Positions 8,270-16,796 of a DNA stretch of 64,000 nt are shown in pieces. Position 1 is the first letter of the stretch. Every line of letters starts with the position of its first letter. Origin of the DNA: Aquisphaera giovannonii. GTDB lineage: Bacteria; Planctomycetota; Planctomycetia; Isosphaerales; Isosphaeraceae. Under the pieces are notes generated by a model. The model was not told where the DNA came from. It was given only the letters and a program-made list of their open reading frames with translations, and ran no database searches. The stretch spans positions 1 through 64,000 of the forward strand of contig NZ_CP042998.1 in NCBI RefSeq assembly GCF_008087625.1, read 5' to 3'. The translations under genes were made by a program, and so were the position numbers.

Positions 8270-9172
8270 TCAGGCCAGGCTCTTCGCGGCCGCGCCCGGG
8301 GCGGCCTCGCGGATCAGGTCCAGGAGATACCGGCCGTATTCGTTCGGGTACTGCCCGGCCAGCCGCTCGAGCTGGGGTGCGTCGATGAAGCCCATGCGAT
8401 AGGCCACCTCCTCGATGCAGGCGATCTTCAGGCCCTGCCGGGCCTCGATCGTCTCGACGTAATTGGCGGCCTGGATCAGCGAGTCCACCGTCCCCGTGTC
8501 CAGCCAGGCGAAGCCCCGGCTGAAGACCTCGACGCGGAGCTGGCCGCGCTCCAGGTAGGCCCGGTTCACGTCCGTGATCTCGAGCTCGCCCCGCGGCGAA
8601 GGGCGCAGGCCGGCCGCGATGTCGAGCACCTGGTTGTCGTAGAAGTACAGCCCCGTCACGGCGTAGTGCGACTTCGGCCGCGCCGGCTTCTCCTCGATCG
8701 AGAGCACCCGGCCGGCGGGATCGAACTCGACCACGCCGTACCGCTCCGGGTCCTTGACCGGGTAGGCGAACACCGTGGCGCCCTCGCGGTGGCCGCTCGC
8801 CCGCTGCAGCATCCCGTGGAAGGCCTGGCCGTAGAAGATGTTGTCCCCGAGGATCAGCGCCACGTCGTCGCCGCCCACGAAGTCGCGGCCGATCAGGAAC
8901 GCCTGCGCCAGGCCGCCGGGGCTCGGCTGCACCGCGTACGTGATCTTCAGCCCCACCTGCCCCCCGTCCCCGAGCACGCGTTCGAATCCGTTGATGTCGG
9001 AGGGCGTCGAGATCAGGAGGATCTCGCGCAACCCCGCGAGCATGAGCGTCGAGAGCGGGTAGTAGATCATCGGCTTGTCATAGACCGGCAGGAGCTGCTT
9101 GCTCACGGCGCGGGTGATCGGGTAGAGCCGCGAGCCCGTGCCGCCGGCCAGGATGATGCCTTTGCGAAACAT
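8270..9172 (-). CDS. rfbA: Glucose-1-phosphate thymidylyltransferase (RmlA/RfbA)
   Basis: This 300-residue enzyme makes dTDP-glucose from glucose-1-phosphate and dTTP, the first step of dTDP-rhamnose and related deoxysugar pathways. The N-terminal signature [16 protein letters not shown] at residues 4-19 is followed by the sugar-nucleotide motif [17 protein letters not shown], then GDNIFYG and the EEKP and WLDTGT motifs; the length is normal for the family. The ATG at 9172 opens directly onto the signature; the longer frame upstream is not needed. rmlB and rmlD are not in the window, although an RfbC-like epimerase is at 26239, so the pathway must be completed elsewhere. It is convergent with the TPR gene, 42 bp apart. 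Confidence 0.95.
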   Translation of the reverse strand: MFRKGIILAGGTGSRLYPITRAVSKQLLPVYDKPMIYYPLSTLMLAGLREILLISTPSDINGFERVLGDGGQVGLKITYAVQPSPGGLAQAFLIGRDFVGGDDVALILGDNIFYGQAFHGMLQRASGHREGATVFAYPVKDPERYGVVEFDPAGRVLSIEEKPARPKSHYAVTGLYFYDNQVLDIAAGLRPSPRGELEITDVNRAYLERGQLRVEVFSRGFAWLDTGTVDSLIQAANYVETIEARQGLKIACIEEVAYRMGFIDAPQLERLAGQYPNEYGRYLLDLIREAAPGAAAKSLA

Positions 9173-9496
9173 GGTGGGGAACCCTTGTCGCTGCGGTGGA
9201 CACCGCGAGGGATACAGCTCAAGACGCGTCGCGCGCGGCCCGTGGATCGCCCAGGGGGCCGGCATTGTATCACGGATCCGCGCGACAACCCCTTTGCCGC
9301 CCGCCGCCGCGGGGCCTCGCCGCGACGGCCTCGCGAATCTCTGGTGGACAGCTATTCGCGTGTATCCGATAATGGGAGCCGTCGCATCCTTGCATGATTT
9401 TGCATCGCCCGCGGCGAGCTTCGGCAGGTCTCGGGCCGGGGGGCGGAGGTTCGGTCCCCTGGATACCCCCCCCCACGGATCGCCTATAATATCTGT
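9173..9496. promoter_or_regulatory. Divergent promoter region between rfbA and the FHA gene
   Basis: No gene is credible in these 324 bp. On the plus strand a perfect TATAAT lies at 9485-9490, only 6 bp before the FHA start codon at 9497, so transcription would begin at or next to the ATG (leaderless mRNA); no good -35 hexamer was found. On the minus strand TACAAT at 9269-9264 is a candidate -10 for rfbA, giving an ~85-nt leader. Confidence 0.45.
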
Positions 9497-11041
9497 ATGC
9501 CTTCGTTCCTAGAGGCCTGCGATGTCCCGGACGCCCTCGAGATCGGCGTGCGGGGCCTGAAGCCCGGCGAGGACGGGGTCCTCCGCCTGGACCAGCCGTT
9601 CGCGCTGATCGGCCGCGATCCGCGCGCGGACGTCAGCCTCGATCACCGGCTGGTGAGCCGCCGCCACGTCTACTTGCAGGTGGTCGAGGGGGCCGGCTTC
9701 TGGATCGACCTGGACAGCCGATCGGGGACCTCGAGCGCGGGCCAGCTCCGGAAGTCGGGCTGGCTCGACTTCGACTCCCCGATCCACGTCGGCCCGTTCG
9801 AGATCCGCCGCCCTGCGGGGAAGGGTGCCGGCGGAGGCCCGTCCCGGGAGGCTGGTGCCCGGGTGTCGCCCCTGGTCTCCCGCGCACATGCCGGCCTCCC
9901 GCTGCCGGACGTCTCGCTCGAATTCCTCAACGGGCCTTCCCGCGCGGCCGTCTGGCCGATGAACCGGGTGATGTCGCTCATCGGCTCGGCGAGCGGGTGC
10001 AAGTTCCGGCTCGCGGATCCGAGCGTCTCCTCGTTCCATTGCAGCCTGGTGAGGACCCCGCTCGGCCTGTGGGCGATCGACCTGCTCGCGCCCGACGGCA
10101 TCGCCGTCAACGAGGTCCGGTCCCGCTTCGCGCCGATCGCCGACGAGGACGTCCTCCGCGTCGGGCGGTATCGCATACGGATCCGGATCCGGTCGGCCGG
10201 CGGGCGGCCGCGGCCCCACGGGCGCGGCCCGGCTCGCACCGCGCGGGCGGGGACGTTGGGCCTCGCCCGGGACCCGGATGCGGGCCATCCGAGCGACGCC
10301 GGCCCGCTCGCGGCGAGGGCCGCCGACCCCGGCGGCCCGGCGACCGGCGGCCTGCCCGCCCCCCTCCCGGGGCTCCATCCCTCGAGCATCGCCTGGGCCT
10401 CGGTGACCGCCTCGCCGTCCATCGACCTCGGCCGGGGCGACATCGACCAATCGATGCTGGTCCCCCTGGTGAACCAATTCGGGGCCATGCAGCAGCAGAT
10501 GCTCGACCAGTTCCAGCAGGCCGTCTCCATGCTGGTCCAGATGTTCGGCAACCTGCATCGCGACCAGATGAACACGATCCGCGAGGAGCTCGACCAGCTC
10601 AAGGACCTCACCGCGGAGGTCCAGGCGATCAAGCTGGAGCTCGCCGCCCGGTCCGGCGCGTCCACGCCCGTCCAGCCCACGCTCCCGGAGATGCGTCGTC
10701 CCGCCGAGGCCGCCCCGGCGGACCATGCCGTCGCGGCGGACATGCCCGAGGAGATCCCCAATCCGATCGCCGCGCGGATCGGGCCGGCCACCCCGGACCC
10801 TTCGCCGGTCGCGCCGCCGCCCGCCCCGGACCCCTCGCCGATCGCGACGGCTGCGTCCCGAGCCGCCTCGCCCCCGGCTGCCGCCGCAACCGCTGCCGGT
10901 CGGCCTCGCCCCGGCGCCGCCGCCGACCCCGGGGCCAGCCAGGACGTCATCCTCTGGCTGCACCAGCGCATGACGTCCCTCCAGCAGGAGCGGGAGACGC
11001 GCTGGCAGAAGATCCTGAAGCTGCTGCCCGGGGCATCCTGA
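9497..11041 (+). CDS. Protein with two FHA domains and a coiled coil
   Basis: A 514-residue soluble protein. The first FHA domain (about residues 20-100) shows the hallmark [13 protein letters not shown] with SRRH at ~54-57. The second (about 150-235) has [21 protein letters not shown], a diverged form. A Gly/Pro/Ala-rich linker follows, then an amphipathic coiled-coil segment rich in Gln, Leu and Met (about 325-385), a Pro/Ala linker and a short charged C-terminal helix. FHA domains bind phosphothreonine, so it is probably an adaptor read by Ser/Thr kinase signalling, abundant in planctomycetes. Its position among polysaccharide genes suggests, but does not prove, a link with envelope assembly. 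Transcription is probably leaderless (TATAAT 6 bp before the ATG). No enzymatic domain is seen. Confidence 0.8.
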   Translation: MPSFLEACDVPDALEIGVRGLKPGEDGVLRLDQPFALIGRDPRADVSLDHRLVSRRHVYLQVVEGAGFWIDLDSRSGTSSAGQLRKSGWLDFDSPIHVGPFEIRRPAGKGAGGGPSREAGARVSPLVSRAHAGLPLPDVSLEFLNGPSRAAVWPMNRVMSLIGSASGCKFRLADPSVSSFHCSLVRTPLGLWAIDLLAPDGIAVNEVRSRFAPIADEDVLRVGRYRIRIRIRSAGGRPRPHGRGPARTARAGTLGLARDPDAGHPSDAGPLAARAADPGGPATGGLPAPLPGLHPSSIAWASVTASPSIDLGRGDIDQSMLVPLVNQFGAMQQQMLDQFQQAVSMLVQMFGNLHRDQMNTIREELDQLKDLTAEVQAIKLELAARSGASTPVQPTLPEMRRPAEAAPADHAVAADMPEEIPNPIAARIGPATPDPSPVAPPPAPDPSPIATAASRAASPPAAAATAAGRPRPGAAADPGASQDVILWLHQRMTSLQQERETRWQKILKLLPGAS

Positions 11042-11091
11042 GTGGCCGTGGCCGTGGGCGGGGCGTGGTCGGGCCGCCGTGAGTGGCCGGC

Positions 11092-11817
11092 TCAGTACGC
11101 CCCCCGGCCGGCGATGACGACCCAGAAGGTCCGCACGATGATCCGGAGGTCCAGGCCCAGGGACCAATTGTCGATGTAGTCCAGGTCCAGCGTCACCATG
11201 CGCTCGTGATCCACGTCGCTCCGCCCCCCGACCTGCCAGGGGCCCGTGAGGCCCGGCCTCACGGCGAGCCGCCGGAGGTAACCTCCGGGATCCAGCGATT
11301 CCAGGTTGTCGCTGTCGCGGAGCTGCAAGGGGCGCGGGCCGACGAGGCTCATCTCGCCGCGCAGCACGTTGATCAACTGCGGCAGCTCGTCCAGGCTGGA
11401 TCGCCTCAGGAAGCGCCCCAGGGGCGTCACCCTGGGGTCCTCTCGCAGCTTGAAGAGGACGCCGCCCGCGGACTCGTTCCGTTTCTCAAGCTCCTTCAGC
11501 TTCTGCTCCGCGTCCACGACCATCGTCCGGAACTTGAGGACCCAGAAGAGGCGTCCCCGGTGTCCGCGGCGCAGCTGCCGGAACATCACCGGCCCCGGCG
11601 AATCCAGGCGGATCAGCATCGCGACGGCGAGCATCACCGGGGAGAGCAGCAGGAGGCCGGCGAAGGCGCCCGCATAATCGAGGAGATGCTTGATCTTCGC
11701 GCCCAACGCCCGGGAGGGCAGGCCCGCGACCCGCGATCGGGGTGACGCCGGCAAGGGCATTTCGTCGACCGTCGCGACCGGCTCGCCGCGGTCCGTGCTC
11801 GGCATCGGCGAGTTCAT
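11092..11817 (-). CDS. Initiating sugar phosphotransferase (bacterial sugar transferase family)
   Basis: This 241-residue protein transfers a sugar-1-phosphate from a nucleotide sugar to undecaprenyl phosphate, starting repeat-unit assembly on the inner face of the membrane. It contains the single hydrophobic re-entrant helix (AGLLLLSPVMLAVAMLI), the KFRTM motif, RRSSLDELPQLINVLRGEMS and LVGPRP, and ends ...FWVVIAGRGAY as in WbaP/EpsL-like monotopic enzymes. It lacks the N-terminal four-helix domain of WcaJ, so it is the minimal form. The ATG at 11817 has GGAG 9 bp upstream; a longer GTG frame from 11949 overlaps the predicted promoter and is rejected. It is transcribed with the same polarity as the polysaccharide operon behind it, but from its own promoter. 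Confidence 0.93.
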   Translation of the reverse strand: MNSPMPSTDRGEPVATVDEMPLPASPRSRVAGLPSRALGAKIKHLLDYAGAFAGLLLLSPVMLAVAMLIRLDSPGPVMFRQLRRGHRGRLFWVLKFRTMVVDAEQKLKELEKRNESAGGVLFKLREDPRVTPLGRFLRRSSLDELPQLINVLRGEMSLVGPRPLQLRDSDNLESLDPGGYLRRLAVRPGLTGPWQVGGRSDVDHERMVTLDLDYIDNWSLGLDLRIIVRTFWVVIAGRGAY

Positions 11818-11939
11818 GGTGTCGATCTCCGAGTGATTGCCAGCCCTGGCGAGTCGGGCCGAGCGGGGCACTCGGGTCACCGATGGCATTCTCGTGAGGG
11901 ATCGTTGATGCAGAACTCGGGGGGCGAGGAGTCGGCGAC

Positions 11940-11968
11940 AGCCTAGCACCCGTCCCCGAGGCGGTCAA
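11940..11968 (-). promoter_or_regulatory. Promoter of the sugar transferase gene
   Basis: On the minus strand TTGACC (11968-11963), exactly 17 bp, then TAGGCT (11945-11940): a good sigma-70-like promoter giving a ~115-nt leader. The 331-bp gap 11818-12148 otherwise holds an AT-rich patch with a T6 run (about 11990) and GC-rich inverted repeats near 12078-12120 just downstream of the Wzy-like gene, which might terminate that operon; no gene is seen there. Confidence 0.5.
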
Positions 11969-12148
11969 TCAATGGCTTGCAATTCGTTGCTTTTTTGAAT
12001 CATCGGGGCTCGAGGCGGACGAAGTCATGGCGATGCGGCCGGGCCCCCGGGGCCCAGGGCACCCTGGGTGGGGCCCGCCGCGGAGGGGGGCCGCGGATGC
12101 GAGGCGGGGCGCGCGGCCCGCGGGGGCAGGGGGCGGGGGGAGGATGGC

Positions 12149-14113
12149 CTACACGGAGTGGGCATTGATCTGATCATCGACGAGGGACACGATCCGGTCG
12201 ATGTTGTCCTGGCCGGCGGCCCCGATCCCGGCCCGTTCCCTGTGGACGCGGGCGGCCGCCAGGTCGCCGAGCTGGGCATGCGCCAGGGCGAGGAAGGCAT
12301 GGTCGAGGGGCCCGCCCACGCCCCCTCGCAACGCGATCGACCTCTCCAGGGCCGCGATCGCCGCGGCCGGGTCCCCCGCGCGGCAGCATGCCGCCCCCAG
12401 CGTCGTCCAGTAGCGGGCGCGGCCGGGCTCTTCCCGGGTCGCCTGCCGGGTCAGCTCCAACGCCCTGGCCGCGTCCCCGGGCGAGGGGGCCTCGGCGACC
12501 AGGAGCCGGGCGAGCTCGTCGCCGCAGCTCCGCCGCCGCCGCTGCGCCTCGGCGTCGTCCGGGCGGGCCGAGGCGATCGCCGAGAGGATGGTGTAGGCGT
12601 GGCCGAGGGCGTCCGCCGCCGCCGCACGATCCCCCTCCCGGCCCCCCAGGGACCTGGCCAGTCCCCGATAGCGGTCGGCCAGGACCTGGCGCGGGTCCGG
12701 CGCCGGCAGCCCGGGGGCCGCCGCCGCGTCCGCCACGAGGGGCGATCGGCCCGGGGCCGACTCGGCGGCGTGGGGGCGCGGCCCGCCCGCGCGGCCCCGA
12801 TCCGCCGCGTACGCCGCGGCGGGCGACGTGGCGGCGGAGGCCAGCCCTCCCAGGGCCACGATGTAGGCGAGGTTCATGAAGCCGTTGACCAGGCAGTCGA
12901 TCGAGTACAGCCCCAGCAGCATCGCGCAGGCGGCCATGGGCGCCACGTCCGGCTGCGACCATCGGCGTGCGGGGAAGCGCTTCACGAAGATCCAGGACGG
13001 CAGGAGCAGCGCCGTGGTCCAGCACGCCAGGCCGACCGAGCCGTGATCTCCCAGGTAGATGATCCACATCCCGTCGGTCACGGAAATATCCCGGCCATGC
13101 TCGTCGGTGACGCGGCCGCGGGCCCATCCGCCCCAGCCCCAGATCGGCTGCCGCAGGGCCTTCTTCACGAGGATGTTCTCATTGTCGAAGCGGAAGTCGA
13201 GCGACTGGGCCCGCTCCGGATCCAGGTTCTTGTCGATGAAGGCGACCAGGTTCTTGCCCGTCCATATGTTCGGGATGCGGGTCGCGAAGTAGGCGGGGGC
13301 GATCGACAGCACCGCGCAGAGGAAGACCCTCGTCCGCAATTGGACCGAGAGCCAGAGTGCGGCCAGGCCGGCGATCAGCAGCGTCGAGGCCCCCCCGGTG
13401 CGGCAGAGCAGCGACGTGATCAGCAGCGTGACGAGCGGGACGACCGCCGGGAAGGGGCCGATCCGCTTCAGGATGCCGGACCTCCACAGCCAGGCGCAGG
13501 ACAGCGAGCTGGCCGTCATCCACATGCCGAGCTCGAGGCCGGTCGTGAAGAAGACCCGGGGACGCCATCCCCCCATCCGCCGGCCCTCGAAGACGCCCAG
13601 GCCGTAGACCTTGGGCAGCAGCATGGCGCTCATGCGGATCTCGAACAGGCAGGGCAGGATCAGCGCGATGCCGCCCAGGGCGACGGCCGTCGTGAGGAGC
13701 CGGATGCCGGACGGGTCGCCCAGGTAGAGCCTGCCGATCAGGTACGGGAAGCCCCACGCCAGGGACGCCGTGTACGACGCGGCGAGCCCGTCGTACACGC
13801 CCAGGCCGTTGGCGAGCGACGAGGCCATCGGGCAGAGGCACCACGCGGCCATCGGCAGGTCGAACCAACGGGGGCGGAACGCCAGCAGCCGGTTCGGCTG
13901 GAAGAGGAACGTCCCGATCAGGCAACCCAGCACCACGGCCGTCTGCTTGCCGTAGTTCGGCAGGCCCGGGATGTCGATCGTCACGGGAGGCAGGAGGATC
14001 CAGCCGGCGACGACGGCCACGACCACCGCGAGGCGGGCCGGCAGGCTGGCGAACAGCAGCAGGGTCGCCGGGATGCACCCCAGCAGGGCGGCGAAGACGA
14101 TGAGTATCTGCAC
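12149..14113 (-). CDS. O-antigen polymerase/ligase-like membrane protein with C-terminal TPR region
   Basis: A 654-residue protein. The first ~440 residues contain about a dozen hydrophobic helices with a large periplasmic loop (about residues 260-330, with GWGGWARGRVTDEHG), the organisation of Wzy polymerases and WaaL-type O-antigen ligases. The remaining ~200 residues are soluble, Ala/Arg-rich and resolve into TPR-like hairpins (for example ARYWTTLGAACCRAGDPAAA), a fusion also seen in PglL/ligase relatives. It is either the polymerase of the repeat unit or the ligase attaching the finished glycan; next to an ABC-type exporter the ligase role is reasonable. It is the last gene of the minus-strand operon, 221 bp after Wzt, with start ATG at 14113. 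Confidence 0.82.
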   Translation of the reverse strand: MQILIVFAALLGCIPATLLLFASLPARLAVVVAVVAGWILLPPVTIDIPGLPNYGKQTAVVLGCLIGTFLFQPNRLLAFRPRWFDLPMAAWCLCPMASSLANGLGVYDGLAASYTASLAWGFPYLIGRLYLGDPSGIRLLTTAVALGGIALILPCLFEIRMSAMLLPKVYGLGVFEGRRMGGWRPRVFFTTGLELGMWMTASSLSCAWLWRSGILKRIGPFPAVVPLVTLLITSLLCRTGGASTLLIAGLAALWLSVQLRTRVFLCAVLSIAPAYFATRIPNIWTGKNLVAFIDKNLDPERAQSLDFRFDNENILVKKALRQPIWGWGGWARGRVTDEHGRDISVTDGMWIIYLGDHGSVGLACWTTALLLPSWIFVKRFPARRWSQPDVAPMAACAMLLGLYSIDCLVNGFMNLAYIVALGGLASAATSPAAAYAADRGRAGGPRPHAAESAPGRSPLVADAAAAPGLPAPDPRQVLADRYRGLARSLGGREGDRAAAADALGHAYTILSAIASARPDDAEAQRRRRSCGDELARLLVAEAPSPGDAARALELTRQATREEPGRARYWTTLGAACCRAGDPAAAIAALERSIALRGGVGGPLDHAFLALAHAQLGDLAAARVHRERAGIGAAGQDNIDRIVSLVDDQINAHSV

Positions 14114-14334
14114 GTTGGGTTACGCCTGGCCGAGGGACCCTGGGAAGCGGCCCGTGTGCTCACGCCGACCGCCCCGGCCCTCGCCCGAGCGGGAGGGCGC
14201 CCCGCGCGTCGCGGGCGGCGGGCCGCCGCATCCCGAGAGCCCGCCCGGGCCGTCCGATCTAGGATACAGCGCCCGCCGCGGCGCGCGACCGGGAAAACCG
14301 GCCGCGTCGGCGGCCCGGGCGCGCCCCGGCCGGC

Positions 14335-15642
14335 TCAGCCGGCCGTCACGGCGCGCGCGTCCGCCACCTCGCCCTGCTGCCAGGGCAGCAGGACGCCGAG
14401 CACCCCGGGGCGAGTCTGGTTCTGGCTCTCCAGGTCCTGGAGGCTGAACTCGCAGCAGTCGTGGCGATGGTCGATGACCCCGGAGTACTTGCTGGCGCTG
14501 CCGACGGTCAGCAGGTACGTCGTGGGGGCCAGCAGCCGCGGCGGGATGACGACGGTGAAGCAATGGACCCCCACGCCCAGCCGCTCCTCGGTGTCCGGGC
14601 TGGTGTCCCGGATGTCCGAGTAGAGCACCCGGGTCCCCTCCATGTTCTGGATGTAGAAGGTCAGGTACGTGCCCGCCACGGGCCGGCGGACCTCGTAGGT
14701 CAGCCGGATCGTGATCGGCTCGTCGCAGGCGAAGTCGGAGCCGTGCTCCTCGCCGTCGCCGCGGAGGATCTCCGCGGAGAGGAACTGGCCGGGCTTCTGC
14801 GGCTCGGCCTCGAAGCTCGCCCGCGACGCGTTGTGGCTGAGCCCGGCCTTCATGTAGGAGAGGACCACGTCCTTGACGGGCCCGACGTCCTTGACCGTCC
14901 CGTTGTCGAGATAGACCCCCAGCTCGCAGAGCTGGCTGAGCGCGCCGATGTTGTGGCTGACGAAGAGGACCGTCCGGCCCCCCCCGGTGGCGACGTCGCG
15001 CATCTTGCCCAGGCACTTCTTCTGGAAGGCGTAGTCGCCGACGGCCAGCACCTCGTCGACGATGAGGATCTCCGGCTCCAGGTGCGCCGCGACGGCGAAC
15101 GCCAGGCGGACGTACATGCCGGAGGAGTACCGCTTCACGGGGGTGTCGAGGAACTTCTCGATCTCGGAGAAGCTGACGATCTCGTCGAACTTGCGGTCGA
15201 TCTCCGCCTTCCTCATGCCCAGGAGCGTGCCGTTGAGGTAGATGTTCTCGCGGCCGGTGAGCTCGGGGTGCATGCCCGTGCCCACCTCCAGCAGGGACGC
15301 GACGCGGCCCCGCAGCCGGACCACGCCCTCGGTCGGCTCCGTGATCCGGCTGAGGATCTTCAGGAGCGTGGACTTGCCGGCCCCGTTGCGGCCGATGAGG
15401 CCGACGACCTGGCCCTTCTCCACCTCGAACGACACGTCGCGGAGGGCCCAGAAGTCGGTCATCCGGGCGCGGGACTCGGGCCGCTTCCCGGTCAGCAGCC
15501 GCTGCGCCTTCACCCCGGTGGAGGCCAGGGCGTGCCGCAGCGTGAACTCGTGATAGCCGGCGCGGCGGCGTCCGGAGTCCGCCCCGTCGACGACGGAGTA
15601 ACGCTTGCTCAGGTTCTCGATGGAGATGATGGGGCGGCTCAT
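14335..15642 (-). CDS. Polysaccharide ABC transporter ATP-binding protein with Wzt carbohydrate-binding domain
   Basis: A 435-residue ATPase of the Wzt/TagH type. Walker A GRNGAGKST, the signature region with YSSGMYVRLAFAVA, Walker B ILIVDEVLAVGD and the switch His (FVSHN) are all present in the first ~260 residues. The C-terminal ~150 residues form a beta-rich Wzt_C-like domain (from ASFEAEPQKPG onward), which in O9a-type systems recognises the capped end of the polymer to be exported. It partners the permease encoded just upstream (52 bp apart). A C-terminal recognition domain implies that chain-terminating chemistry exists in the cluster; the carbamoyltransferase or the FkbH-ACP-TE protein are candidate sources. 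ATG at 15642 is the natural start. Confidence 0.93.
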   Translation of the reverse strand: MSRPIISIENLSKRYSVVDGADSGRRRAGYHEFTLRHALASTGVKAQRLLTGKRPESRARMTDFWALRDVSFEVEKGQVVGLIGRNGAGKSTLLKILSRITEPTEGVVRLRGRVASLLEVGTGMHPELTGRENIYLNGTLLGMRKAEIDRKFDEIVSFSEIEKFLDTPVKRYSSGMYVRLAFAVAAHLEPEILIVDEVLAVGDYAFQKKCLGKMRDVATGGGRTVLFVSHNIGALSQLCELGVYLDNGTVKDVGPVKDVVLSYMKAGLSHNASRASFEAEPQKPGQFLSAEILRGDGEEHGSDFACDEPITIRLTYEVRRPVAGTYLTFYIQNMEGTRVLYSDIRDTSPDTEERLGVGVHCFTVVIPPRLLAPTTYLLTVGSASKYSGVIDHRHDCCEFSLQDLESQNQTRPGVLGVLLPWQQGEVADARAVTAG

Positions 15643-15694
15643 GGTCGTGATGGCTCTCGGTGTGGGAGTCGGCGCCTCGCGGCGGTGCAGGGCC

Positions 15695-16630
15695 TCAGGC
15701 GAAGTCGGCGAAGCGGCGCTCGGTCCGGCGGAAGTAGAAGAGGCCGAACACGAACAGCACCAGGCCGGAGGTCGACGAGATCAGGAGGGCCGACGCGTCC
15801 AGCGGGGCCCCGAGGATCACGGCCCGGTAGGCGTCGATGACGCCGAACATGGGGTTCAGCGCGAGGATCCATCCCAGCCAGGGGCGGGAGGCGGTGATGG
15901 TGCTGGCCGAGTAGAAGACCGGCGTGGCGTACATCAGGAACTGCACCAGGAACGGCACCAGGTGCCGGAAGTCCCGGTAGAAGAGCGTCAGCGAGGCCAG
16001 GATGGTGCCGACCCCCAGCGTGCTGATCAGCGTCATCAGGATCAGCAGCGGGAGGAAGACGACGGTCCACGACGGCACGATCCGGTAGATCGCCAGGATG
16101 ACCGCGTAGATCCCCAGCGAGTACACCATGTCGACCAGGTAGACCGCGGCGGCGGTCATCGGCAGGAAGAGCCGGGGGAAGTAGACTTTCGTCAACAGGT
16201 GCTGATTGTTGACGAGGCTCAGTGCCGAGCCGGGCATCCCCTGCGAGAAGACCGTCCAGGGGATGAGCCCCGCGAAGACGAACACGGGGTACGGGATCTC
16301 CGCGCCGTTGACCCGCGGCGTCGGGATCTTCAGGACCACGGCCAGCAGGCAGAAGACCAGCATCATCACCAGCGGCTGGAGCACGGCCCAGGCGCTGCCC
16401 AGCACCGTCTGCTTGTAGCGCGCGGAGACGTCCCGCCAGATGAGGAAGAAGAAGAGCTCGCGGTAGGCGTAGATCTCCGCCCAGTCGATCGGGAGCCAGC
16501 CGGAGCGGGCGCGGAGCACGACCTCGTGCGGCGAGGCGGGCTCGGTCTCGCGGGGACGCGGATCCGGGCCATCCGACTCGCCATTCCTGACCGGCGGGGG
16601 CGCGACAATCGACTCGCTTGCTTCGATCAT
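15695..16630 (-). CDS. Polysaccharide ABC transporter permease (Wzm type)
   Basis: A 311-residue ABC-2 type permease with six predicted membrane segments after a ~75-residue Pro/Glu-rich cytoplasmic N-terminus. The family-typical pattern LFFFLIWRDVSARYKQTVLG precedes the first membrane helix, and PVFVFAGLIPWTVF and LNPMFGVIDAYR follow in the expected places. It forms the channel for export of the lipid-linked glycan with the Wzt protein downstream. ATG at 16630 is used; a TTG four codons upstream is possible. It lies 166 bp after the MocA-SDR fusion gene in the same direction. Confidence 0.93.
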   Translation of the reverse strand: MIEASESIVAPPPVRNGESDGPDPRPRETEPASPHEVVLRARSGWLPIDWAEIYAYRELFFFLIWRDVSARYKQTVLGSAWAVLQPLVMMLVFCLLAVVLKIPTPRVNGAEIPYPVFVFAGLIPWTVFSQGMPGSALSLVNNQHLLTKVYFPRLFLPMTAAAVYLVDMVYSLGIYAVILAIYRIVPSWTVVFLPLLILMTLISTLGVGTILASLTLFYRDFRHLVPFLVQFLMYATPVFYSASTITASRPWLGWILALNPMFGVIDAYRAVILGAPLDASALLISSTSGLVLFVFGLFYFRRTERRFADFA

Positions 16631-16796
16631 TGGTTTGCACAAAGAAGGGTGAGACGCGCGGCCGGCCTCCGGAGCGACGGGGTCGTCCTCGGGCCCAGGG
16701 CGTCGTGGGATCGTCCTGTACAGGGTGTCGGGTTGGGAGCATCCAGGAGGCTTGGGGCGGGATTGGTCGTGGCGGCGGCCTTCGCCCCGGGCGGTC

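Noticed and set aside
11818-11949. Longer GTG start for the sugar transferase
   Set aside because: It would place the start codon inside the TAGGCT promoter element; the ATG at 11817 has a proper RBS.
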